Both the position numbers and the translations under genes were made by a program. The notes beneath the pieces were generated by a model. It was not told where the DNA came from. It saw only the letters and a list, made by a program, of their open reading frames with translations, and did no database searches. 15,059 bases of DNA from NCBI GenBank assembly GCA_937868245.1, contig CALMMI010000608.1, positions 1 through 15,059 of the forward strand, read 5' to 3'. Within the stretch, counting starts at the first letter, position 1, and every line of letters begins with the position of its first letter. This document shows, piece by piece, positions 1 through 7,984 of this stretch. Source of the DNA: an uncultured Ignavibacteria bacterium. Lineage in GTDB: Bacteria > Bacteroidota > Ignavibacteria > Kapaibacteriales > UBA961.

Positions 1-101
1 AAACAAAACCACCAATCCGAGCAAATGGAAAAAAATATGCTACTTGGAAATCCTTTCATCAAACATCAAGCAGTCAGGAGATTTCTATGTTCCTATGATA
101 A

Positions 102-160
102 CTATGTTTCTATGTGTTTAAATTCTGTTAGATAAGAATTTTAAACACATAGAAACATAG
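102..160. repeat. Long near-perfect hairpin (25/26-bp arms)
   Basis: The left arm (102-126) and right arm (135-160) are reverse complements over 25-26 bases, with a single extra A in the right arm and an 8-base loop. The arms are AT-rich and built around CTATGTTTCTATGTGTTTAA. No T-run follows directly, so a simple intrinsic terminator is not the obvious reading. The related string TTTCTATGTTCCTATG lies just before it (82-97). It may be an intergenic repeat or a remnant of a mobile element. The rest of 1-350 holds two terminators and no gene that I can support. Confidence 0.7.
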
Positions 161-177
161 GTCACAATAGATAATAC

Positions 178-220
178 AAAAAAGGCGCATCCGCATAAAA
201 ACGGACGTGCCTTTTGCTTA
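178..220 (-). terminator. Intrinsic terminator, second copy of a duplicated sequence
   Basis: Read on the minus strand, a stem of about 14 bp beginning GGCACGTCCG closes around a TTTTTATG loop and is followed by a run of six T. It matches the element at 1383-1426 except for one base in the stem and one A in the flanking run. That base (T here, C there on the plus strand) produces an A/C mispair on the minus-strand hairpin, so this copy is slightly weaker. It lies about 80 bp beyond the hairpin at 297-329 and could be a back-up terminator for the carbonic anhydrase gene. It could also serve a plus-strand gene outside the window. Confidence 0.7.
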
Positions 221-296
221 ACTACACACGTGAGTTTTCTACGTCTGTTGGCATTTATGTTTGGTGGGTTGTACCTAAGTGTCTTAATCTAAAATG

Positions 297-329
297 AAAG
301 GGTTTGAATTCCATGAATTCAAACCCTTT
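297..329 (-). terminator. Probable terminator of the carbonic anhydrase gene
   Basis: This is a perfect 15-bp inverted repeat (AAAGGGTTTGAATTC and its complement) around a 3-base centre, starting 21 bases past the stop codon at 351. On the minus strand it is followed by the modest T-tract CATTTTAG, and on the plus strand by ATTTTCTAT. It could therefore act in both directions. The stem is mostly AT with one GGG/CCC block. Confidence 0.65.
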
Positions 330-350
330 ATTTTCTATAGAAACATCAAA

Positions 351-1124
351 TCAATTATTATCTTCAAATACAATTCTATTGTTGATTGGCTGAACCGGTC
401 TGTGATTATGTTCATACTTTGCTTTGAACTTATCATACTGTGCATCCGAAATCATCATCGGCTGTTTGAATAGTATGAAATCTACACCTTGAGAGCATGG
501 AGGAGTAGTTAATGAACCGATGTAGGTATAATACTTTTTGTCTTCTGGAAGCAAACCTGTTAAATCAATAGATTCCGATGTACTGTCAACTTCTTCTGTT
601 TTAGCCGGGAAGTTGTTGAATACTTTGTCGAGAACAGGATTGGCTGTTCCGCCTTTTTGTAGAAAAACACCCAAAACTAAAAGTGAACCTGTAGAACTTT
701 TGTGTACCAAATGTAATTCCATCGGAGCAAACGCACCATTGATTGTATGTTCGCTTGAGCAATGGAAATGGAATTGGGCAAAGGTATATTTATCACCTTT
801 GTATGTTATAGAACTCAAACCGGTATTATTATTTACTTGAATTGTATGTCCGTTGTCAATGATGTTCATATTGAACGGTTGATAATTGAGCGTCACGTTT
901 GGCAAATCCGCTTTGATAACCTGTGCGGTATCGATATCGACAGGAGATTGGATAGTACCTGCACAGTCAGGATATCCCTCGCTTGTCCATTTATCGGTTG
1001 CCTCGTAATCCCAATGTTGAGTTGTTGTTGTAGGAGTTGTCGTCTTTTCATCCTTACAGGAACTCACAAAAACAAGAATGGATGCAATCATTAACGCCCG
1101 AAGAACAGAGTATAAATTGTTCAT
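351..1124 (-). CDS. Alpha-class carbonic anhydrase, predicted lipoprotein
   Basis: A 257-residue alpha-carbonic anhydrase, which interconverts CO2 and bicarbonate using zinc. The signature block lies at about residues 117-141. The expected zinc ligands are H119 and H121 (QFHFH) and H138 (MELHLVH). E125 lies in SEH, and N91-G92-H93 matches the proton-shuttle position. SLTTPPC at 204-210 is the conserved Thr-Thr-Pro-Pro active-site loop. C54 and C210 fit the usual structural disulfide. Residues 1-22 form a signal peptide ending in a lipobox-like VSSC with C23, followed by a Thr-rich spacer, so the enzyme is probably lipid-anchored outside the inner membrane. The ATG at 1124 was chosen because it begins the signal peptide and has a GAGGG five bases upstream; a 56-residue upstream extension is Tyr/Phe-rich noise. 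The gene has its own terminator, and no partner gene adjoins it. The family call is firm; lipidation is inferred. Confidence 0.95.
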   Translation of the reverse strand: MNNLYSVLRALMIASILVFVSSCKDEKTTTPTTTTQHWDYEATDKWTSEGYPDCAGTIQSPVDIDTAQVIKADLPNVTLNYQPFNMNIIDNGHTIQVNNNTGLSSITYKGDKYTFAQFHFHCSSEHTINGAFAPMELHLVHKSSTGSLLVLGVFLQKGGTANPVLDKVFNNFPAKTEEVDSTSESIDLTGLLPEDKKYYTYIGSLTTPPCSQGVDFILFKQPMMISDAQYDKFKAKYEHNHRPVQPINNRIVFEDNN

Positions 1125-1129
1125 AAAAT

Positions 1130-1134
1130 CCCTC
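1130..1134 (-). promoter_or_regulatory. Ribosome binding site of the carbonic anhydrase gene
   Basis: On the minus strand GAGGG lies five bases before the ATG at 1124. It decides the start in favour of the lipoprotein signal peptide over the longer open frame that begins at 1292. Confidence 0.75.
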
Positions 1135-1382
1135 AGATAATTAAAAAAAATACATAACAATACATTTCTATCAGAAGGACACCGATAAAAATGTCGGATA
1201 AACTGAAACTTTATAGAATGGTAATTTATAGAATAATAGTAATATTTGCAAAAAAAATCTTGCAAACAAACATAATTTATGTTTATGGTCACTTAAAAAA
1301 ACAGTATTGACAGCAGAATATTATATCACCCAACTTGCTATAATCTTGGAAGTATTCTGTAACCCATCAGGAGTTTTAAACT
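1135..1382 (-). promoter_or_regulatory. AT-rich region upstream of the carbonic anhydrase gene
   Basis: This gene-free stretch should hold the carbonic anhydrase promoter. It contains an inverted repeat, TTTGCA (1245-1250) and TGCAAA (1261-1266), separated by ten bases, and a 15-base-period direct repeat of TTTATAGAAT (1210-1219 and 1225-1234). Either could be a regulator site. I cannot place a -10/-35 or a Bacteroidota -7/-33 promoter with confidence. Confidence 0.3.
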
Positions 1383-1426
1383 AAAAAAAGGCGCATCCGC
1401 ATAAAAACGGACGCGCCTTTTGCTTA
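1383..1426 (-). terminator. Intrinsic terminator of the large lyase gene
   Basis: The minus-strand transcript leaves the stop codon at 1444 and reaches a GC-rich stem (GGCGCGTCCG pairing with CGGATGCGCC through one G-U pair) around a TTTTTATG loop. A run of seven T follows. The spacing is right for the gene ending at 1444. Nearly the whole sequence recurs at 178-220 in the same orientation. Confidence 0.88.
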
Positions 1427-1443
1427 CACATACACCTGGAACT

Positions 1444-4400
1444 TTACGGCGTATGCAAGAGCTTAATCATCTTGCTTTGTCCGTTTACTCTCAGTTCGCA
1501 GCTATATGCACCTGCTGGAGCACGTTCAGCATTCCATGTAACGGAATGAAGTCCTTGCTCGAAGTACTTATCTGCTACCACTGCAACTTCTACTCCGATT
1601 GCATTATAAATTGCAATACGTGCCACACCCGATTCAGGAAGCGAGAATGTGATTGAAGTTTGCTGTCCGAACGGATTAGGAGCGTTTGGATAGAGAACAG
1701 GCTCTTGTTTGCCCGTTGATGCAACTGCATCCTCGGTTGCAGTTTTACCTAACCCCAAATACGAAGGAACAAACTGCAATACTCCGCCTTCTGATGCAGT
1801 AACATCACCCGAACCAACTTCTTCAGCCGAGAAGACAAGCCCGTCTGCCGTTGTCGTAGTTGTGATATGATATTGCGCATTCGGAACTACACCGCAAAGT
1901 ATGTGCTGTGCATGAGCCGAACCGTTAAATATATAGCTTGTAGAGCTGATTGGGTCTTGCACAATACCTGTGCGGTTATTGAACAGAATTACAGAGCTTG
2001 AGCCGTTGGTGCTAACCACTTTTGTTCCAAGCATTGTTGAATCCAAACTGCGAACTGATGTTGTGGTCATTTCGCCAAGAGTATCACTACCTGCTTGGAA
2101 TACACTCACAAAGGGAATTTCAAGCGGGTTGAGCGTATCGCGAACTTCCACTCTCCATGTTTTGCTTTTGAACAGGTAGTTCAGGTTTTCGTCATTATAT
2201 TTATTATCAGGATTATTATTATCCAAATAGAATTTCTGATAACCGAGAGATGTTGGCATTAATGTGTGCAAATACAACCGTGATGCACCCTTATCCACAC
2301 GAAGACCTTTTCCGCTAATCGTAGGCTCGGTAGGGAAGTGCCAACGAAGAACCTTCTTGTATTGACCAAGTTGATTGTTTGAGTTCTTTGCTTTTACCTG
2401 GTCGAACACCACGAAAATATTTTGCGAACGCAAGTAGAAGAAATTACGGAAGAATTTCTCGAGTTTGCGGTTGGTTGTGTCGGATAGTTCAATGGACTGT
2501 TGCAGAACATTGTTCCAACCTTTGTAGTTATATGCACTTGCAAGGTCACTACGCATGTAGGAATAATCATCGTTCAATTCGTTTGTAACCGGACGGTCGA
2601 ACCCATGTACATACTGACCGCCGATATTACCGCTACCCGGTTGGATATAATCCCCATAATCATCAAAGAACAGAGTATTCTTTACACCGGAATATTCCGT
2701 GTAACTGATACCATTTCCTGCTATACCGAGTCCTGTTGCTCCGTCACCCTTCCAATTGCTTGGACTGATGAGAAGCTGGTCTTTACCACGGACAATGTGC
2801 AGATGTCCTGCATGGTTGTGCTGATGGTCACCCCAGTGAGCAGAACCCATTTGGAGAGTTGCCCACACAGCCGATGTATCCCAACTTGAACGCATGATGT
2901 AATATGGAATTGCACCATTTGTACTTGCTCCGTTTGGACGAACAGAGGAGATGTTATTATAAAACGGTGGAATCGATGCGCTCGACGTTGAACGTGAAGG
3001 GTCGGTATAATACAAATCTTCCCACGCATCCAATTCGATAACACGAATGTCAGGACCATAATAATTCCACGTATGGTTTTGCGCCATATAGGTATTTGCA
3101 AAATACTGCGCGGCAGGACCATCGTCCGTACCCTCTAATATAAACGATAAACGGTGTGGAAGGTCAGGATAAATTGCGTTAGCGTTATTTCCACCCCAGT
3201 CACCAAGCGGGTCAATCATAAATTTGTTCGGCATAAGCGAATGACGTGCTGAACGCAACATACCCGAGAACCAAGTACTATGCTCTGCAAACATATCCTC
3301 ACCGGTTGCAGTTTTGATAAGCTGCATGAAGTCAATCATAGAACTGAAATCTCCGTTACCATACGACCATCCCTGGAAGTTCAACCCTCCGTTAAACGGC
3401 GCACCATAAATTCCGTGTGTAGTATCGGATACACCGTAAATATAGGCTACGTAATTCTTAGTAGAGCCGTCAAAATCCATATTACGGCTTGACTCAGGAA
3501 GTTGGTTTTTAGGGAAATTTGTGTTGTATGGCATCGTACCGTCCAAACGGGCGCGAGACCAATCGATTAACTCACCTGCACGGGGATTCTCATTAAGTGT
3601 GGCATAGCCAAGCCATCCCGCAGCGAACATGTGACCGCTGAAGTGATTTCCATTCGACGGACCATTGTTCTCATACGCTCCGCCACCCGGAACACGCAAG
3701 CTGTCGTACCACTTGTTGAATAGAGTGATAAGTTGTTGTTTGCGGGATTCACCCAAACGGTCGTAACACCAGTCGTAAATGAGGGCTGCAGAAGGTCCAA
3801 CAAAGCGTGAAGGATACGCATTACCGAGCATCATCGGTGATTTGCCGACAGGAGGAATATTCTCAGAATCGTATTCTGCACGAATCATTTCGTCGGCAAC
3901 TTCAATCAGTTTGTTGCAATAATTTGTATCGCCTGATATTTGCCATGCGAATGCAAGCGGGATAATATCATCATACCAGCTGTTGCCTTGATAGCCATAG
4001 AAGAGAGTACCTGCGAACCAATTATACGCAGTTGAGGTTTTATACTGTGTAACAGTGTAGTTTTTCAATTGGTCGGCTCTTGCTTTAAGTATAACCCATG
4101 CTGCATCATTCTCTTGCATTTTAGCTACAAGCTTGGCTTTGATTGCAGGAGTTAACAGCAAGCGTGGGTGAGCGGTATTAAGTCCCGAACCAACTTCATC
4201 AGCACCAATATCCACACTGCTACCTACAGGACGGTTTCCACCGTCGAAATCTTGAGCGGGAACTGCATTAGGAGTTCCGAACGACGATACACCCGAGTCA
4301 GCAAGCGGACTCTCCCACGCAAGACGGAAATTATCACTCGCAGTATCAATGAAATGCGGATTTGTAATCGCAGTTCCTGCAAGGATATTTGTATTGCCGA

Positions 4401-7400
4401 GAGAAAGCGCACTACCCAAATCATTTTGCGGATTGGTGAGCGCAAAGTCATTCAAGAGTGAATGCGAAAGCTCTAAGGTTGAATTATCCCCTGATAGATA
4501 AAGGTCGTTATTGCCTTCACCGTTACCCCAGAATAAGTTATTCGCTCCTGTAACCTTAGCGTCCGTTACGTGTAAGCCGTGACCTCCGTTGCCATCGGGG
4601 TTAGCACCTTGAGTGTTGAATACAATTGTATTGTTCACTAGAGTTGCATAGCTGAATGAATTAGTACCGATACCGTCGATTCGGATACCGCCTCCACGTT
4701 GATAGCTGTAATTACGGGCAACTATATTATTGGTGATAAGTGCATTTGCACCTTCATCAAGCATAAGCCCTGCACCGGAATGCCCTGTATTGCGAATAAT
4801 AAGGTTTGCATTGATAACACTACTGTCACCACCGATAACGATAACACCTCCACCAACACCTGATTGCGTTCCGCCATACGATGTATTGAATGTATTGTGG
4901 TCAACTGTGTTTTTCTCGATGCGGGTGTTACCATTCACGAGAATACCGCTTCCGTGTGATGCACCTCCCACATTAAGGTTATCTTTTACAGTGTTTTTTG
5001 TGATTGTTGTATAACCGCCTGTACCGACAGCCGAAGCACGGATACCACCACCGAAATCATGTCCTGTGTTATGGTCAATCGTGTTTTTGTCGATGAGCGT
5101 TGTAGTTGCTTCAACTCCGATACCACCACCGTACATCACACTATCGTAACTGTCGTGGTTTGTCCAGAAACCATTGTTGTGGATGTGGTTATTTGTAATC
5201 GTTACATGGCGGTCGCTTGACCATCCGAGTGCCTGAATACCCGATTTACCGCTGCTAATATCGAACCTGTCGATAGTAACTGCTGCTGCATCATAAAACT
5301 CCCAAACAGGTTTGCGCTCGTCGTATCCAACAACGGAAGTTGTTTTATCACGGCTTACAAACGACGCATCGTATCCACCTAAGAAAACATATTCGCGGTT
5401 AATACCGTAGAGGTCTGTATCCGAACCAATATTCTCGGTGTATGTACCGCCGGCTACGTGGATTGTATATTTCTTAGCTTGGTCTGCTGCATTATAAGCT
5501 GCAGTAATTGTCTGGAACGGACTTTGTTTCGTCCCATTACCACCCGCAGATGCACTTGCATCCACATAATAGTCTATTTCATTGCTATTGTTATTGTTAC
5601 CGCCGTTATTTCCACCATTCCCGCCATTATTGCCACCGTTACCACCATTCCCGCCGTTTCCTCCACCAGAGCCTGTGGTAAATGTCCACACACTCGACCA
5701 ATTGCTTGAGCCGTATTGACTGTTTGCATTGATACGCCAGTAATACAACGTATTTGCAGAAAGTCCCGAAACGGAGTATGATGTATATGATGAAGTAGTA
5801 TTCACCACAGGAGATGAGAAATCTGAATGCGATGAAACCATAACAGAATACCCCGTAGCACCATTCACAGAATTCCACGAAAGCGAAGGGGAAAGCGAGA
5901 TATTCGTCGCCTGGTCAGCAGGAGAAGTGAGCGTTGGAGCATTTGGAGGATTGCCCGCCGTAGTTGTAAATTGCCAAGGGTTCGACCAGTCGCTAGAGCC
6001 GTAATTGTTCGTTGCGCGGAGTCTCCAGTAATAGACTGTTGATGCGTTCAAGCCATCAACTGCAAGCAGTGTGTCTGCAATGCCAGATTGATTGACCACA
6101 AATCCATTCTGAAACGATGAATTGCTGCAAATCTGAATACTATACGATGTTGCTCCCGTTACTGACCACCAGGCAAATGTTTTGTTGAGCGGAATATCCG
6201 TTTGCTCATAATTAGGTGTGGCAGGATAGGGAACATTCGGAGGATTCCCAGCCGCCGTCGTGAACTGCCATGGATTGCACCACAAGCCGTCACCATAATT
6301 ATTGGTAGAACGCAGTCTCCAGTAATAGGTAGTGGAAACCGACAAGCCGCTTACAGCAAAGATACTATCGGTAATCCCTGATTGATTAACCACAATCCCA
6401 TTTTGGAAGGATGAATTTGTACACACCTGAACACTATACGATGTTGCACCCGTAACTCTCCACCATTCCAAAGTTTTGTTGGTGGGGATGTTGGTTGCTT
6501 GATACCCGGGTGTAACAGGGTAGGGGGCAGCAGGAGGCGTTCCGTTGGCAGTTGTAAACTGACGTACACCTGACCATGAGCTTTCGCCGTAACTGTTCAC
6601 TGCTTTCGCTCTCCAATAATAAACCGTTGAGATGGAAAGTCCGGTAATTGAGAATGAAGTATCATTTAGATTTGATTGATTGGCAACAAATCCATTTTGG
6701 AATGATGAATTACTGCACACTTGTAATTTATAGGAAGAAGCACCCGCAGTTGCAAACCAACGGACAGTGGGATTCACAGAAATATTCGTCGCCTGATTCG
6801 ACGGGGCATCAAGTGTTGGGGCATTCGGAGGATTTCCCGCTGCTGTTGTGAACTGCCAGTAATTTCCCCACAAACCGTCGCCATAGCTGTTTGTTGCGCG
6901 TGTTCTCCAGTAGTATGTTGTTGAAACGGATAAGCCGCTTACATCAAGAACGCTGTCGGTTAAGCCTGTTTGATTGACGATAATTCCATTTTGGAATGAA
7001 GAATTTGTACATACCTGAACACCGTAGGAAGTTGCACCCGCAATTTTCCACCATGCAAACGTTTTGCTCGTCGGTACATTGGTCGCCTGATACCCGGGTG
7101 TAACGGGATATGGGGAATTTGGTGGAGTGCCGTTTGCCGTTGTGAATTGTCGCGCGTCTGACCAGTCGCTTTCGCCGTAACTGTTAACTGCTTTCGCTCT
7201 CCAGTAATAGGTGGTTGAAATGGATAGTCCGGTTATGGAATAGGTGCTGTCGCTTAGGTTGGAAGCATTAGCTTTCAATCCGTTTTGGAATGATGAATTG
7301 CTGCATATCTGCAACTTGTAGGTGGATGCTCCACTTGCCTTAAACCATGAGACTGTTGCATTTACACAAACATTCGATGCTTGGCTCGCAGGAACATCCA

Positions 7401-7815
7401 GCGTAGGCGTATTGGGAGGGTTTCCAGCCGCAGTTGTGAACTGCCACGGGTTCATCCATGAGCTTTCGCCGTCGCTATTAACTGCCTTCATCCGCCAATA
7501 ATAGGTGGTGGAGGTGGACAAACCCGACACGGCATATTCCGTAGCCGTAATGCCCGATTGGTCCACCACAAGCCCATTTTGGAAGTTGGAATTACTGCAA
7601 ATCTGTAGTTTGTACGATGTAGCACTCGTTACCGAATACCACGAAAACGTTTTGTTGGTCGGTACATTTGTTGCATTATACCCGGGGCTGTTCGGGTATG
7701 GCGCGCTGGAAGGCGCAGCAGCGTACGCACCGGTTATGTTGAAAAAAGCGAATATCAGGGCTGCAAAAACCCAATATCGGGAGCTGAAAACTCCTGTGAA
7801 ATTAGTATCAGTCAT
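1444..7815 (-). CDS. T9SS-secreted FN3/beta-helix/heparinase II/III-like polysaccharide lyase
   Basis: A 2123-residue secreted protein. Residues 1-32 are a signal peptide (cleavage likely after AYA). Residues 37-714 hold seven fibronectin-III-like repeats, followed by a Gly/Asn linker (715-744). Residues 748-1210 form a right-handed parallel beta-helix with repeated NTIxxN and GGGI turns, closing in DIGADE as in choice-of-anchor Q proteins. Residues 1214-1620 begin HPRLLLTP and look like the alpha/alpha toroid of heparinase II/III-type lyases, with GNHFSGH at 1389-1395. Residues 1636-1960 look like their beta-sandwich, with a His cluster at 1664-1673 (DHQHNHAGHLH). Residues 2041-2123 are a T9SS sorting domain with PNPFG. 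The likely role is eliminative cleavage of an acidic polysaccharide outside the cell; the substrate cannot be read. Export uses Sec, then T9SS. The start is fixed by GGAGG eight bases upstream. The gene appears monocistronic with a strong terminator. The catalytic assignment rests on fold resemblance; the secretion signals are clear. Confidence 0.88.
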   Translation of the reverse strand: MTDTNFTGVFSSRYWVFAALIFAFFNITGAYAAAPSSAPYPNSPGYNATNVPTNKTFSWYSVTSATSYKLQICSNSNFQNGLVVDQSGITATEYAVSGLSTSTTYYWRMKAVNSDGESSWMNPWQFTTAAGNPPNTPTLDVPASQASNVCVNATVSWFKASGASTYKLQICSNSSFQNGLKANASNLSDSTYSITGLSISTTYYWRAKAVNSYGESDWSDARQFTTANGTPPNSPYPVTPGYQATNVPTSKTFAWWKIAGATSYGVQVCTNSSFQNGIIVNQTGLTDSVLDVSGLSVSTTYYWRTRATNSYGDGLWGNYWQFTTAAGNPPNAPTLDAPSNQATNISVNPTVRWFATAGASSYKLQVCSNSSFQNGFVANQSNLNDTSFSITGLSISTVYYWRAKAVNSYGESSWSGVRQFTTANGTPPAAPYPVTPGYQATNIPTNKTLEWWRVTGATSYSVQVCTNSSFQNGIVVNQSGITDSIFAVSGLSVSTTYYWRLRSTNNYGDGLWCNPWQFTTAAGNPPNVPYPATPNYEQTDIPLNKTFAWWSVTGATSYSIQICSNSSFQNGFVVNQSGIADTLLAVDGLNASTVYYWRLRATNNYGSSDWSNPWQFTTTAGNPPNAPTLTSPADQATNISLSPSLSWNSVNGATGYSVMVSSHSDFSSPVVNTTSSYTSYSVSGLSANTLYYWRINANSQYGSSNWSSVWTFTTGSGGGNGGNGGNGGNNGGNGGNNGGNNNNSNEIDYYVDASASAGGNGTKQSPFQTITAAYNAADQAKKYTIHVAGGTYTENIGSDTDLYGINREYVFLGGYDASFVSRDKTTSVVGYDERKPVWEFYDAAAVTIDRFDISSGKSGIQALGWSSDRHVTITNNHIHNNGFWTNHDSYDSVMYGGGIGVEATTTLIDKNTIDHNTGHDFGGGIRASAVGTGGYTTITKNTVKDNLNVGGASHGSGILVNGNTRIEKNTVDHNTFNTSYGGTQSGVGGGVIVIGGDSSVINANLIIRNTGHSGAGLMLDEGANALITNNIVARNYSYQRGGGIRIDGIGTNSFSYATLVNNTIVFNTQGANPDGNGGHGLHVTDAKVTGANNLFWGNGEGNNDLYLSGDNSTLELSHSLLNDFALTNPQNDLGSALSLGNTNILAGTAITNPHFIDTASDNFRLAWESPLADSGVSSFGTPNAVPAQDFDGGNRPVGSSVDIGADEVGSGLNTAHPRLLLTPAIKAKLVAKMQENDAAWVILKARADQLKNYTVTQYKTSTAYNWFAGTLFYGYQGNSWYDDIIPLAFAWQISGDTNYCNKLIEVADEMIRAEYDSENIPPVGKSPMMLGNAYPSRFVGPSAALIYDWCYDRLGESRKQQLITLFNKWYDSLRVPGGGAYENNGPSNGNHFSGHMFAAGWLGYATLNENPRAGELIDWSRARLDGTMPYNTNFPKNQLPESSRNMDFDGSTKNYVAYIYGVSDTTHGIYGAPFNGGLNFQGWSYGNGDFSSMIDFMQLIKTATGEDMFAEHSTWFSGMLRSARHSLMPNKFMIDPLGDWGGNNANAIYPDLPHRLSFILEGTDDGPAAQYFANTYMAQNHTWNYYGPDIRVIELDAWEDLYYTDPSRSTSSASIPPFYNNISSVRPNGASTNGAIPYYIMRSSWDTSAVWATLQMGSAHWGDHQHNHAGHLHIVRGKDQLLISPSNWKGDGATGLGIAGNGISYTEYSGVKNTLFFDDYGDYIQPGSGNIGGQYVHGFDRPVTNELNDDYSYMRSDLASAYNYKGWNNVLQQSIELSDTTNRKLEKFFRNFFYLRSQNIFVVFDQVKAKNSNNQLGQYKKVLRWHFPTEPTISGKGLRVDKGASRLYLHTLMPTSLGYQKFYLDNNNPDNKYNDENLNYLFKSKTWRVEVRDTLNPLEIPFVSVFQAGSDTLGEMTTTSVRSLDSTMLGTKVVSTNGSSSVILFNNRTGIVQDPISSTSYIFNGSAHAQHILCGVVPNAQYHITTTTTADGLVFSAEEVGSGDVTASEGGVLQFVPSYLGLGKTATEDAVASTGKQEPVLYPNAPNPFGQQTSITFSLPESGVARIAIYNAIGVEVAVVADKYFEQGLHSVTWNAERAPAGAYSCELRVNGQSKMIKLLHTP
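5584..5673 (-). repeat. Gly/Asn-rich linker repeat within the lyase gene
   Basis: Residues 715-744 consist almost only of Gly and Asn in GGN/GGNN units, encoded by short repeats that read CCGCC and TTACCACCA on the plus strand. The tract separates the fibronectin-III-like array from the beta-helix and should act as a flexible spacer. Its DNA is prone to length change by slippage. Confidence 0.85.
5674..7707 (-). repeat. Seven fibronectin-III-like repeats with alternating A/B types
   Basis: The units cover residues 37-128, 131-226, 231-325, 329-422, 427-521, 525-617 and 622-714, with a period of about 97 residues. Units 1, 3, 5 and 6 open PYPxTPxY and end in TTAAGNPP or TTTAGNPP (type A). Units 2, 4 and 7 open PTLxxP; 2 and 4 end TTANGTPP (type B), while 7 runs into the linker. 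The order is A-B-A-B-A-A-B. Units 3 and 5, and units 2 and 4, are very alike, which suggests duplication of an A-B dimer of about 580 bases. Unit 7 has diverged most. Such arrays usually act as spacers or glycan and surface contacts in secreted enzymes. Confidence 0.85.
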
Positions 7816-7823
7816 GTCGACTT

Positions 7824-7828
7824 CCTCC
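7824..7828 (-). promoter_or_regulatory. Ribosome binding site of the lyase gene
   Basis: A full GGAGG on the minus strand lies eight bases before the ATG at 7815. This is close to the ideal Shine-Dalgarno arrangement and fixes the start. Confidence 0.85.
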
Positions 7829-7984
7829 GTGAATTATGAAAAACAATTGAAATTATTTCGTCACAAATATAGAAGTAGGATGTTTTGAAGGGGGTACCGG
7901 AAAAGTACGTATGCGGGGAAGGAATTTCGGCGAAATGTGTGGTAAGTTTATGGAAGATAGATTTGTTACGTGAACTGTATTGAA

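Noticed and set aside
1..135. Open plus-strand frame from the window edge to a TAA at 133
   Set aside because: It could be the end of a gene outside the window, but its last part is the long hairpin and no family is recognisable; too short to support.
1125..1292. N-terminal extension of the carbonic anhydrase frame to 1292
   Set aside because: The added 56 residues are Tyr/Phe/Asn-rich and uncharacteristic of any domain, while the ATG at 1124 has a GAGGG site and starts a lipoprotein signal peptide.
5458..5709. Plus-strand frame opposite the Gly/Asn linker
   Set aside because: It is the antisense shadow of a low-complexity tract inside a well-supported gene.
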